Origin: JAGXTF01 sp044224315
GTDB taxonomy: Bacteria > Bacteroidota > Bacteroidia > NS11-12g > UBA955
DNA: 64,000 nucleotides
Assembly (NCBI GenBank): GCA_044224315.1
Contig: JBGAKR010000001.1
Coordinates: forward strand, 186,001 to 250,000
Reading direction: 5' to 3'
The translations under genes were made by a program, and so were the position numbers. How positions within the stretch are numbered: the first letter of the stretch is position 1; every line of letters starts with the position of its first letter. The notes below the pieces were generated by a model that was not told the origin of the DNA, searched no databases, and worked only from the letters and a program-made list of their open reading frames with translations. Below, piece by piece: positions 53,350-62,358 of this stretch.

Positions 53350-53388
53350 AATTCGGTTTTTATTTAGCAGACGGAATTCCATTACCAA

Positions 53389-53859
53389 ATGAACGGATTG
53401 ATTGGGGAGTACAATTGCAGGCTGGACGAGAAAGGTAGGCTTACCTTACCCTCCAGATTGCGTGCGCAATTCCCTGAAAGTGCGGGCAACCAGCTCGTGG
53501 TAAACCGTGGATTTGAGAAATGCCTCGTTCTGTACACCAAAGAAGATTGGCTGAAAGAAACCGCCAAGCTTGGAGATGTGGATGACTTTATGAGCCCGGA
53601 GATACGCCGTTTTAAACGGATATTCACCAATGGGGCCAACCTCGTTCAAATCGACAATGCACAGCGGATCCTGATTCCTAAAAAGTTGCTTGAGTATGCG
53701 GATTTACAAGATGATGTAATCCTCAATGCTTCAGGCAGTAAGGTAGAAATCTGGAGCTTGGCCAATTATGAAAAAGAACTGGCTGCCGACGCCGACGAAA
53801 TGAGCAGATTGGCCCAGAACTTTTTTCAGCAACAAAAAGGTGTAAAGAACGCGGAATAA
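53389..53859 (+). CDS. mraZ: Transcriptional regulator MraZ
   Basis: This 156-residue protein has two SpoVT/AbrB-like domains: GEYNCRLDEKGRLTLPSRLRAQF near the start, and the second with DNAQRILIPKKLLEYADL. MraZ is the DNA-binding regulator at the head of the division and cell-wall (dcw) cluster in most bacteria. It binds TGGGN repeats upstream of itself; such repeats are present 40 to 65 bases before its ATG. It begins the run of genes that continues to the end of the window. The next gene is 21 bases downstream. Confidence 0.96.
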   Translation: MNGLIGEYNCRLDEKGRLTLPSRLRAQFPESAGNQLVVNRGFEKCLVLYTKEDWLKETAKLGDVDDFMSPEIRRFKRIFTNGANLVQIDNAQRILIPKKLLEYADLQDDVILNASGSKVEIWSLANYEKELAADADEMSRLAQNFFQQQKGVKNAE

Positions 53860-53880
53860 TGGAGAAACGCCGTATGCAAC

Positions 53881-54798
53881 ATGTCTGAATACCACAACCC
53901 TGTATTACTGGAAGAAAGCGTAAACGCGCTGGTCTGGAACCCGGATGGCACCTATATGGATGTTACCTTCGGCGGGGGCGGGCATAGCCGGCTGATTCTT
54001 TCGCGCCTGAGCAAAACCGGCAGGCTCATTGCCTTCGACCGGGATAGTGATGCAGCCCGCAATGCACCCGATGATCCGCGGTTTATACTGGTAAATCACA
54101 ACTTTGCCTGGCTTAAACAATTTGCACGCTACTACCATGCCATCCCCATGCATGGCATATTGGCCGACCTGGGTATATCCAGCCACCAGATAGACGAGCC
54201 TACCCGTGGTTTTGCCCACCGATTTGACGGCCCCCTGGATATGCGCATGGACCGCAATGCCAAAATCAGCGCAGCTACTGTAATCAATGGCTATACCGAG
54301 GAAGCCCTTGCCACCATGTTTTACCAGTATGGCGAAATACCCAATTCGCGCAAACTGGCAGCAGTAATCTGCAATGGTCGCAAGCAGGGCGAGATTAAAA
54401 CCACCGAGCAACTGAAAGATGTTATCAGCATCTGCACCCCAAAAGGTACACCGGCCAAATACCTGAGCCAGGTATACCAGGCCATACGCATAGAAGTAAA
54501 CGGGGAAATGAAAGCCCTGCAAAACCTGCTTCAATACAGTGCGGATATACTGGCCCCCGAAGGCAAACTGGTGGTAATCAGCTACCATAGCCTGGAAGAC
54601 CGCATGGTGAAAAACTACCTGCAAAGTGGCAACCTGAAAGGCGATAAAGTTAGCGATATGTACGGCCATGTGCACCGCCCTTTCGACGCCAAACCCAGCA
54701 AAGCCATTGTGCCCGATGAGGCAGAAATTGAAAGAAACAAACGCGCACGCAGCGCCAAAATGCGCATAGGAGTTAAAAACGAATGGAAAACGAAGTAG
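53881..54798 (+). CDS. rsmH: 16S rRNA (cytosine(1402)-N(4))-methyltransferase
   Basis: This 305-residue SAM-dependent enzyme methylates N4 of C1402 in 16S rRNA. It begins YHNPVLLEESVNAL and has the SAM motif MDVTFGGGGHSRLIL, DRDSDA, GILADLGISSHQID, the RGFAHRFDGPLDMRMD segment, and the late HSLEDRMVKNYLQ. The length is normal for RsmH (MraW). It is the second gene of the dcw cluster. Its 3' end overlaps the ftsL-like gene by 16 bases. Confidence 0.97.
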   Translation: MSEYHNPVLLEESVNALVWNPDGTYMDVTFGGGGHSRLILSRLSKTGRLIAFDRDSDAARNAPDDPRFILVNHNFAWLKQFARYYHAIPMHGILADLGISSHQIDEPTRGFAHRFDGPLDMRMDRNAKISAATVINGYTEEALATMFYQYGEIPNSRKLAAVICNGRKQGEIKTTEQLKDVISICTPKGTPAKYLSQVYQAIRIEVNGEMKALQNLLQYSADILAPEGKLVVISYHSLEDRMVKNYLQSGNLKGDKVSDMYGHVHRPFDAKPSKAIVPDEAEIERNKRARSAKMRIGVKNEWKTK

Positions 54799-55139
54799 AA
54801 GAACCCGTTCAACCCACACCCGCGGCAGCCCCTGAAACACAGGCGCCCGTTGCCGAATCGCAGGCCAATAACCCCTGGATGTGGGTGAGGTTTGGGTTGG
54901 TGGCCTTCTGCCTCATGCTTTTTTATATATACAACCAGCACCATGCCAATAAAGCCTTGCGTAAAAAAGACCAGCTTACCAAAGACCTGAAGGAATTGAG
55001 AAGCGAAAAAATAAGCCTGGAAAGTGAAGTAACCAATGCCGGAAAACAATCTGAAGTAGCACGCAGACTGGAAGGCACCGGCGTAAAAGAAATAAATAAA
55101 CCACCCATTAAAATTGAGTACCGCAAAGACAAAAAATAA
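54783..55139 (+). CDS. ftsL: FtsL-like cell division protein
   Basis: This 118-residue bitopic protein has a cytoplasmic Pro/Glu-rich N-terminus, one transmembrane helix near residues 33-52 (WVRFGLVAFCLMLFYIYN), and a periplasmic coiled coil (KKDQLTKDLKELRSEKISLESEV). This fits FtsL by position, between rsmH and ftsI, and by topology. FtsL sequences are weakly conserved, so the name rests largely on context. It overlaps both neighbours, by 16 bases with rsmH and 26 with ftsI. Confidence 0.82.
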   Translation: MENEVEEPVQPTPAAAPETQAPVAESQANNPWMWVRFGLVAFCLMLFYIYNQHHANKALRKKDQLTKDLKELRSEKISLESEVTNAGKQSEVARRLEGTGVKEINKPPIKIEYRKDKK

Positions 55140-57240
55140 GGTAAATACGCGCCGTGCAATTTTGCTCAGGGCCTACCTGGTGTTTGGTCTTGCGCTGATT
55201 TTCGGCGTATCGGTACTTATTGCCGCCGCCCGATTGCAATTGGGCTCGGATGCAAAATTCAGTGCCACACTTAAAGAGAAAAACCAGCGTGTGGTTGATG
55301 TACCCGCTATCAGGGGCAATATATATGCGGCCGATGGCAGTTTGCTGGCAACCTCCGTGCCCCGCTATAATATGATAATGGATGCCTGGGCAGAAGGATT
55401 GACCAATGATATTTTCAAAAGTAAGGTCGACAGTCTGAGCCGATTGATGGCAACCCAGTTTAAGGAAAAAACAGCCGAAGGTTGGAAAGCTTATTTTACC
55501 GATTTGCGCAAACGCAAAGTTCGCTATGCCATGGTGCGCAAAGACCTGGGATACAACGTGGTAAAAGTGATGAAAAAATGGCCCCTGATTAACCTGGGTC
55601 GTTTTAAAAGTGGCATTTGGTGGGATGAGCAGGGCAAACGCCTGTATTTTATGGGTGAGCTTGCCAAACGCACCGTAGGTTATAGTAAACAAGGGGTATT
55701 TGTGGGCTTAGAAGGGGCTTTCGACAGCCTTTTGAGAGGGGTAGATGGTAAGCGCATGGAACAACGAATGCCTGGCAATGTGTGGCGCCCTGTGCATGTA
55801 GGCAACTTTACCGACCCACTGAATGGATATGATATAGTTACTACCCTGGATGTAAACCTGCAGGATGTGGCACAATCGGCACTGGGCCGCGTTTTGGCAG
55901 AGAACGAAGCCGAGCATGGATGTGCAGTAGTAATGGAAGTTTCTACCGGGGCAATTAAAGCCATAGCCAACCTAAAACGTGGCAACGACGGAACCTATAG
56001 TGAAGTGCAGAACTATGCCGTAGATGAGTTCTCAGAGCCTGGTTCTACCTTCAAGCTGGTTTCAACCCTGGCACTGCTAGAGGATGGCTATTGCAAACCA
56101 ACAGATAGTGTGGATGTAAACTGGGGTAAAACCACTTTCTATGGCGAGGTAATGGAAGACGCCTCCAAACCCAATAAGCGCATACTGGATTTGCAGGAAT
56201 CGTTCGAAAAATCATCCAACGTGGGGATAAGCAAATTGGTAGTAAAACACTATACCAAAGACCCCCAGAAGTTTATCAATCATGCCCTGGATTTAGGTTT
56301 AAACATTAAGCCCGACTTTGACATTAAAACCTCAAACAACCCTAGAATTAAAACCAAAAAAAGTGCCGATTGGTACCCCACTGTATTGCCCTGGATGAGT
56401 ATAGGATATGAAACCAAAATTTCGCCCTTGCAAATGCTCACCCTATATAATGCCGTTGCCAACAATGGCAAAATGGTAAAACCCTATATGGTTAGCGAAA
56501 TACATAAAGAGGGTTTACTAGTGAAAAAAACCGAAACGGTGGTAATGAAAGAAAAAATATGCAGCGACGAAACCCTCAAGGCATTGCGCAGCATGATGGA
56601 AGGTGTAGTTGACCATGGTACAGCCACCAATATTAAAAACGAAAATTATACTGTAGCGGGTAAAACCGGTACCGCGAAAATTGCCAAAGGCAAAAAATAT
56701 GAAGAAGGCTCATATAAAGCTTCGTTTGTAGGCTATTTCCCGGCCGAGAATCCGCAATACACCGTAATTGTGGTAATAAACGAACCGCGCAAGGGCAAAT
56801 ATTACGGAGCCTTGGTTGCGGGCCCGGTTTTTAAAGAGATTGCGGATAATATCTTCAGCAGTTCGGTAAAACTGCATCCTACCTTGCCCATAGCAGCTAC
56901 TGCCAATATGCCGGGGGTTTTAAACGGCAATCTTTCCTGGTCTAAAACGGTGATGAATAGCCTGGGCATCAGCTCGCACACAGATACGGGTGGTATCAAT
57001 TCACCTTGGGTAAAAACCCGCACCGACGAGTACAGCATAGCATTGGCACCGATAAAAACAACACAAAACGCTGTACCCGATGTAACCGGAATGGGATTGC
57101 GCGATGCTATTTTATTGCTCGAAAACCGGAAGCTTACCGTAACCTTTGATGGGTATGGGCGTGTAACCCAACAGAGTTTAAAAGCCGGAACCATAATCGG
57201 TCCGGGTAATTCTATTCACCTAACCCTCAATCCATTTTAA
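55114..57240 (+). CDS. ftsI: Penicillin-binding protein FtsI with a PASTA domain
   Basis: This 708-residue septal transpeptidase cross-links peptidoglycan at division. It has one N-terminal transmembrane helix, a dimerisation domain and the transpeptidase motifs Ser311 (EPGSTFK), the SSN at about 367 and KTG (K517, GKTGTAK). The last 60 residues form a PASTA domain (VPDVTGMGLRDAILLLE ... GPGNSIHLTL). No ATG precedes the transmembrane helix, so TTG at 55114 is the start. It overlaps the ftsL-like gene by 26 bases. A C-terminal PASTA is common in Bacteroidota FtsI. Confidence 0.95.
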   Translation: MSTAKTKNKVNTRRAILLRAYLVFGLALIFGVSVLIAAARLQLGSDAKFSATLKEKNQRVVDVPAIRGNIYAADGSLLATSVPRYNMIMDAWAEGLTNDIFKSKVDSLSRLMATQFKEKTAEGWKAYFTDLRKRKVRYAMVRKDLGYNVVKVMKKWPLINLGRFKSGIWWDEQGKRLYFMGELAKRTVGYSKQGVFVGLEGAFDSLLRGVDGKRMEQRMPGNVWRPVHVGNFTDPLNGYDIVTTLDVNLQDVAQSALGRVLAENEAEHGCAVVMEVSTGAIKAIANLKRGNDGTYSEVQNYAVDEFSEPGSTFKLVSTLALLEDGYCKPTDSVDVNWGKTTFYGEVMEDASKPNKRILDLQESFEKSSNVGISKLVVKHYTKDPQKFINHALDLGLNIKPDFDIKTSNNPRIKTKKSADWYPTVLPWMSIGYETKISPLQMLTLYNAVANNGKMVKPYMVSEIHKEGLLVKKTETVVMKEKICSDETLKALRSMMEGVVDHGTATNIKNENYTVAGKTGTAKIAKGKKYEEGSYKASFVGYFPAENPQYTVIVVINEPRKGKYYGALVAGPVFKEIADNIFSSSVKLHPTLPIAATANMPGVLNGNLSWSKTVMNSLGISSHTDTGGINSPWVKTRTDEYSIALAPIKTTQNAVPDVTGMGLRDAILLLENRKLTVTFDGYGRVTQQSLKAGTIIGPGNSIHLTLNPF

Positions 57241-57242
57241 GC

Positions 57243-58703
57243 ATGCAGTTAAACGAACTAATACAAGGATTGGAAGCAGGACTGCACTACGCGGATGGAG
57301 GTATGGAGCAACAAATAGGGGGATTGAGTATTGACAGTCGTTCCATACAGCCCGGATGGTTGTATGCCGCTTTGCCCGGCACCCGCGTAGATGGCCACGA
57401 TTTTATAGCCCAGGCTTTGCAAAACGGAGCTACCGCCATTCTTTGCAGCAAGGCACCCGAGGTTGAAACCAATGCCACCATTATTACAGTGCCCCATGTA
57501 CCAACAGCACTTGGCACCATTTGCGGCAATTTTTACGATCACCCCGACCAGAAAATGAAACTGGTGGGAACCACCGGAACAAATGGCAAAACCACTGTTT
57601 CGACCTTATTGTATACCCTATTTAGCCAAATGGGTAAAAAATGCGGATTGCTTTCAACCGTTGAATACCGCATTGGGGCAGAAGTTTTTCAAAGCACACA
57701 CACCACCCCCGACATTATTTCACTTTACCGTTTGCTTGCAAAAATGGCCGCAGAAGGCTGCAGCTATTGCTTTATGGAAGTGAGTTCCCATGCCATAGAC
57801 CAAGATCGGATTGCAGGGCTAGAATTTGCCGGTGGCATTTTTACCAATATCACCCACGACCATTTAGACTACCACAAAACCTTTGAAAACTACCTGAAGG
57901 CCAAAAAGAAATTCTTCGACAACCTCAGTGATACTGCCTTTGCACTCACCAATCGCGACGACAGGAATGGAATGGTAATGCTGCAAAATACCAAGGCAGT
58001 GCGCTATACCTATGCCTTGCATAACACTGCCGATTTTACAGGCCGGGTTTTGGAGAGTGATTTTTCGGGCACCCTGGTGCAAATCAACGGAGAGGAACTG
58101 TGGGTTACCCTTGTAGGTGAGTTTAATGCTTACAACCTGGCTGCAGTGTATGGCGCTGCATTTATTCTTACCCACGGTGCCGAAGATTTGGGTGTGCTAT
58201 TGAGTGCTTTACCCAGGGTAAACGGACGTTTTGAAGCCATTCAGGGGCCAAACCGGATTACAGCGATAGTTGACTATGCCCATACACCCGATGCCTTGGA
58301 AAATGTATTGGTAACGATTAACAACATCCGCAAAAACAGTGTGCGACTTATAACCATTGTGGGCTGTGGGGGAAACCGTGACGCAGAAAAGCGCCCCGAA
58401 ATGGGCAAAATCGCAGCCCGATTCAGCGACCGGATCATTCTCACAAGCGACAATCCCCGCGATGAAGACCCGGAATTGATACTGGACCAAATGATGGGTG
58501 GTGTTGAGGGTCAGCATTTCAAAAAAGTATTGCGCATTTCAGACCGAAAAGAAGCTATCAAAGCTGCAGTAATGATGGCCGAGGCAGGTGATGTGATTTT
58601 GATTGCCGGCAAAGGCCACGAAACCTACCAGGAAATCAAAGGGGTAAAACATCCTTTTGACGACAAACAAATTGTAAACGAAACATTTAACCATATCAGC
58701 TAA
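57243..58703 (+). CDS. murE: UDP-N-acetylmuramoyl-tripeptide synthetase, meso-diaminopimelate type
   Basis: This 486-residue Mur ligase adds meso-diaminopimelate to UDP-MurNAc-dipeptide. It has the N-terminal substrate domain (LSIDSRSIQPGWLYAALPG), the ATP motif GTTGTNGKTTVS and the amino-acid selectivity motif DNPRDEDP. The DNPR motif is the marker for meso-diaminopimelate, in agreement with dapF in this window. It begins 2 bases after the ftsI stop, and its stop overlaps the mraY start (TAATG). Confidence 0.96.
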   Translation: MQLNELIQGLEAGLHYADGGMEQQIGGLSIDSRSIQPGWLYAALPGTRVDGHDFIAQALQNGATAILCSKAPEVETNATIITVPHVPTALGTICGNFYDHPDQKMKLVGTTGTNGKTTVSTLLYTLFSQMGKKCGLLSTVEYRIGAEVFQSTHTTPDIISLYRLLAKMAAEGCSYCFMEVSSHAIDQDRIAGLEFAGGIFTNITHDHLDYHKTFENYLKAKKKFFDNLSDTAFALTNRDDRNGMVMLQNTKAVRYTYALHNTADFTGRVLESDFSGTLVQINGEELWVTLVGEFNAYNLAAVYGAAFILTHGAEDLGVLLSALPRVNGRFEAIQGPNRITAIVDYAHTPDALENVLVTINNIRKNSVRLITIVGCGGNRDAEKRPEMGKIAARFSDRIILTSDNPRDEDPELILDQMMGGVEGQHFKKVLRISDRKEAIKAAVMMAEAGDVILIAGKGHETYQEIKGVKHPFDDKQIVNETFNHIS

Positions 58704-59836
58704 TGCTCTACCACCTGTTTCACTATCTCGAAAAAATGAATGTGTCTGGCGCAGGCGTTTTTCAGTACATCTCATTCCGTGCAGCTTTGGCAGGCATACT
58801 TAGCTTGTTGATTGCTTTGCTTGCAGGGAAAGGAATTATTCGTTGGCTACAGAAAAAACAAATTGGTGAAAGCATTCGCGAATTGGGATTGGAAGGCCAA
58901 ATGCAAAAAAAAGGCACCCCAACCATGGGCGGAATTATCATCATTATTAGCATTATAATTCCAACACTTTTATTTGCCCGATTAGACAATGTTTATGTAA
59001 TACTTATGGTGGTTAGTACCTTGTGGACAGGCACCATCGGGGCTATCGATGATTACATAAAAGTATTCAAAAAAAATAAAGAAGGAATGAAGGCTACCAC
59101 CAAATTAATTGGTCAGCTTTTATTGGGAATTATTATAGCCGTAGCAATAGATTATGCGCATAGTTCTAATCATTTGCCACTTGAAACAAACCTGCCTATT
59201 ACCAAATTGCGTTTTAGTTATACCGATATAATTCCGGGTGCACACAATGCATGGTTTATTTATGTACCGGTAATTATTTTTATTTGTATGGCCGTAACCA
59301 ATGCGGTAAATCTTACCGATGGAATTGACGGTTTAGCGGCAGGCACCACAGCCATTGTGGGAGCAGGTTTAGGCATATTGGCCTATGCAGCGGGTAACGT
59401 AAAATTCAGTGAATATTTAAATATCATTTATGTTCCAAACAGTGGCGAAGTAGTAATATTTCTGGCTGCAGTAATTGGGGCATGTTTGGGATTTTTATGG
59501 TATAACGGATTTCCGGCCCAGGTATTTATGGGTGATACCGGAAGCCTTGCTCTTGGTGGCGCTGTGGCAGCAGTGGCCATCATAATTAAAATGGAATTAT
59601 TGCTGCCTATTCTATGCGGAATTTTCTTTGCCGAAAGCTTTTCTGTGGTTTTGCAGGTTAGCTGGTTTAAATATACAAAACGCAAATATGGCGAGGGTCG
59701 CAGAATATTTTTAATGTCGCCATTGCACCATCATTTTCAGAAAAAAAATATACCAGAAAGCAAAATTACCCTGCGCTTTTGGCTGGTCACTGTCATTCTG
59801 GTATTAGCCACTGTAGCCCTTTTAAAATTACGTTGA
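58703..59836 (+). CDS. mraY: Phospho-N-acetylmuramoyl-pentapeptide transferase
   Basis: This 377-residue integral membrane enzyme transfers phospho-MurNAc-pentapeptide to undecaprenyl phosphate to give lipid I. About ten transmembrane helices are seen. Conserved motifs are GTPTMGG, DDYIKVFKKNKEGM, NAVNLTDGIDGLAAG and VFMGDTGSLALGG, followed by a late PLHHHFQKK. Its stop (TGA) overlaps the TTG start of murD. It is in its standard dcw place between murE and murD. Confidence 0.97.
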   Translation: MLYHLFHYLEKMNVSGAGVFQYISFRAALAGILSLLIALLAGKGIIRWLQKKQIGESIRELGLEGQMQKKGTPTMGGIIIIISIIIPTLLFARLDNVYVILMVVSTLWTGTIGAIDDYIKVFKKNKEGMKATTKLIGQLLLGIIIAVAIDYAHSSNHLPLETNLPITKLRFSYTDIIPGAHNAWFIYVPVIIFICMAVTNAVNLTDGIDGLAAGTTAIVGAGLGILAYAAGNVKFSEYLNIIYVPNSGEVVIFLAAVIGACLGFLWYNGFPAQVFMGDTGSLALGGAVAAVAIIIKMELLLPILCGIFFAESFSVVLQVSWFKYTKRKYGEGRRIFLMSPLHHHFQKKNIPESKITLRFWLVTVILVLATVALLKLR

Positions 59837-61170
59837 GCAAAAGACTTGTCATATTAGGCGCCGGAGAAAGCGGAACAGGCACTGCAGTGCTGGGCAAAGC
59901 CCGGGGCTGGGATGTGTTTGTTTCGGATATGGGGCGCATTAAAGACAAGTATCGCGAAGAATTAGACAGCCATCAAATCCAATGGGAGGACGAGCAACAT
60001 ACCCCTGAATTAATATTAAATGCCGATGAGATTGTAAAAAGTCCGGGCATTCCTGATAAAGCTCCCATTGTAAAAGCAGCCAGGGAAAAAGGCATTCCCA
60101 TTATTTCTGAAATTGAATTTGCGGGTAGATATACAAATGCAACTATCATTTCCATTTCGGGTACAAATGGCAAAACAACCACCACCAGTTTAATATATTT
60201 TTTACTGAAAAATGCAGGATTTAATGTGGGGCTTGGAGGCAATATAGGAAACAGTTTTGCCAGAATGGTGGCCAACGATAATTACGATTATTATGTGCTG
60301 GAATTAAGCAGTTTTCAGCTCGACGGTAATTACAAATTCAAATCTCATATTTCAGTATTAACCAATATTACCCCGGATCATTTAGACCGATACGATTACG
60401 ATGTAAACAAATATGCGGCAAGCAAATTCAGACTAACATTGAATCAAACAGAGAGTGATTACTTTATTTATTGTGCCGACGATGAAATAACCATGCAGCA
60501 TATAAATGCTCATGAAATAAAGGCAAAAAAAATACCCTTTTCAGTAAAACAAACATTTGAATACGGGGCATTCTGCAATGACGGAATGCTGCACATAAAC
60601 CTAGAAAAAAATAAAACCCAAATACCTATGCAAGATTTATCCCTCCGCGGAATTCACAACCAGTACAACTCCATGGCCGCCGGCATTGTTGCAGGCCTGC
60701 TTGAAGTAAGGAAAGAAAGCATCCGCGAAAGTCTGCTCAATTTTCAAAACATTGAACACCGCCTGGAAGTGGTGGCAAAAACCAATGGCATTGAGTACAT
60801 CAACGACAGCAAAGCCACAAACGTAAACTCGGCCTGGTATGCCTTAGAAAGCATGGACAAGCCCGTAATCTGGATTGCTGGCGGTGTAGACAAAGGCAAC
60901 AATTACGAGGAATTAAAAGCCCTTGTAAAAGAAAAAGTAAAACTCATTATTTGCCTTGGACTGGATAATCGCAAAATTCACCAGGCATTTCAAACCAGTG
61001 TAGATATGATCGTAAATACATTGAGTGCGAAAGAAGCGGTACACGTGGCAAGCCGATTGGCAAAAGCGGGTGATGCTGTTTTGCTTTCACCTGCCTGTGC
61101 AAGTTTCGATTTATTTGATAGCTACGAAGACCGTGGCCGTCAATTTAAAGACGCTGTAAGAAACCTGTAA
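59833..61170 (+). CDS. murD: UDP-N-acetylmuramoylalanine--D-glutamate ligase
   Basis: This 445-residue Mur ligase adds D-glutamate to UDP-MurNAc-L-alanine. It shows the N-terminal Rossmann start KRLVILGAGESGTGTAV, the P-loop SGTNGKTTTTSL, NITPDHLDRY and EYINDSKATN. The TTG at 59833 is chosen as the start, overlapping the mraY stop in a TTGA arrangement. A longer frame back to 59779 would lie entirely in mraY and adds residues not seen in the family. The length agrees with MurD of E. coli. Confidence 0.95.
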   Translation: MSKRLVILGAGESGTGTAVLGKARGWDVFVSDMGRIKDKYREELDSHQIQWEDEQHTPELILNADEIVKSPGIPDKAPIVKAAREKGIPIISEIEFAGRYTNATIISISGTNGKTTTTSLIYFLLKNAGFNVGLGGNIGNSFARMVANDNYDYYVLELSSFQLDGNYKFKSHISVLTNITPDHLDRYDYDVNKYAASKFRLTLNQTESDYFIYCADDEITMQHINAHEIKAKKIPFSVKQTFEYGAFCNDGMLHINLEKNKTQIPMQDLSLRGIHNQYNSMAAGIVAGLLEVRKESIRESLLNFQNIEHRLEVVAKTNGIEYINDSKATNVNSAWYALESMDKPVIWIAGGVDKGNNYEELKALVKEKVKLIICLGLDNRKIHQAFQTSVDMIVNTLSAKEAVHVASRLAKAGDAVLLSPACASFDLFDSYEDRGRQFKDAVRNL

Positions 61171-61179
61171 TAATTAAAA

Positions 61180-62358
61180 ATGAGCAGCAAATTATCCCGG
61201 GTATTCCGAGGAGATCCGTGGATCTGGGCCATAGTTATTATCCTGTCGCTGATAGGAATACTGGCCGTGTACAGTTCTACCGTAAACCTGGCCTTCCGCG
61301 AACAAGGGGGCAATACGGAATTTTATTTTCTAAAACACACCGGATTTCTGCTCATTGGATTATTTTTTCTATACCTGTGCCACCTGGTTAATTACATGTA
61401 TTTTTCCAGGTTATCGCAATTGTTTTTGTGGATTTCCATTGGCCTGTTGGTAGTTACACTCGCCATGGGTTCAGAAATTAACAATGCCACACGGGTACTT
61501 CCCATTCCGGGCTTGGGCATTACGTTTCAAACCTCGGATATGGCAAAATTATTTCTGATTATGTACATAGCCAGGTATTTGAGTAAAAATCAGGAAGAAA
61601 TAAATAGTTTTAAAGTTTTTAGAAATATATTACTCGTAATATTAATTGTAGTTGCACTTATTGCACCCGAAAACTTAAGTACAGCACTGGTAGTATTTAC
61701 TACTTGTTTTTTACTGCTTTTTATCGGTCGTATCAATTTTAAATACCTGTCGCTACTTGCAGGTGCAGGTATTGTGCTCATTACATTAATGGTGGTAATG
61801 TTGCTAAATATCAATACCGATAATTTAACAAATACACGTATTCCTACATGGAAAAAACGGATTGAAACATTCACCAATAACGACGGAGGTGAAGGGAATT
61901 ACCAGCAATTACAATCCAAAATTGCAGTTGCTACCGGTGGTTTTTTTGGAAAAGGACCCGGAAAAAGTGTACAGCGAAATTATTTGCCCCATCCCTACTC
62001 CGACTTCATTTACGCCATTATTGTAGAAGAATATGGCTGGTTTGGAGGCGCACTGATTGTGGGCTTATTTTTATTACTCATATTCAGGTGTTTAAAGATT
62101 GTGGTACAAAGCCCCAAGGCATTTGGGGCACTGCTGGCACTTGGGCTCTGCTTTAGCATGAGTTTTCAGGCCTTTGTAAATATGGGCGTTGCAGTGGGTA
62201 TATTACCTGTTACCGGGCTTACCATTCCTTTGGTGAGTATGGGTGGTACCAGTATTGTGTTTAACAGCATTGCATTTGGGGTAATTCTGAGTGTAAGTCG
62301 TACTATAGAAGAAAGTAAAAATAAGGAAGAAGAAAAGGAGGTGCCAGTTGCCGTATAA
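61180..62358 (+). CDS. ftsW: SEDS-family peptidoglycan glycosyltransferase FtsW
   Basis: This 392-residue polytopic membrane protein of the SEDS family polymerises septal glycan strands together with FtsI. About ten transmembrane helices are visible. Matches are LAVYSSTVNLAF at the start, IPGLGITFQTSDMAKL, the KIAVATGGFFGKGPGKS segment, LPHPYSDFIYAIIVEEYG and PVTGLTIPLVSMGGTS near the end. It follows murD by 9 bases and overlaps the murG start by 11. Confidence 0.95.
   Translation: MSSKLSRVFRGDPWIWAIVIILSLIGILAVYSSTVNLAFREQGGNTEFYFLKHTGFLLIGLFFLYLCHLVNYMYFSRLSQLFLWISIGLLVVTLAMGSEINNATRVLPIPGLGITFQTSDMAKLFLIMYIARYLSKNQEEINSFKVFRNILLVILIVVALIAPENLSTALVVFTTCFLLLFIGRINFKYLSLLAGAGIVLITLMVVMLLNINTDNLTNTRIPTWKKRIETFTNNDGGEGNYQQLQSKIAVATGGFFGKGPGKSVQRNYLPHPYSDFIYAIIVEEYGWFGGALIVGLFLLLIFRCLKIVVQSPKAFGALLALGLCFSMSFQAFVNMGVAVGILPVTGLTIPLVSMGGTSIVFNSIAFGVILSVSRTIEESKNKEEEKEVPVAV

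Noticed and set aside
53176..53367. A plus-strand open frame of 63 codons upstream of mraZ
   Set aside because: It begins before the predicted promoter, spans both the promoter and the MraZ boxes, starts with TTG and matches nothing known.
59779..59832. An N-terminal extension of murD into mraY
   Set aside because: The added residues lie wholly in mraY and do not match MurD; the TTG at 59833 gives the usual N-terminus.
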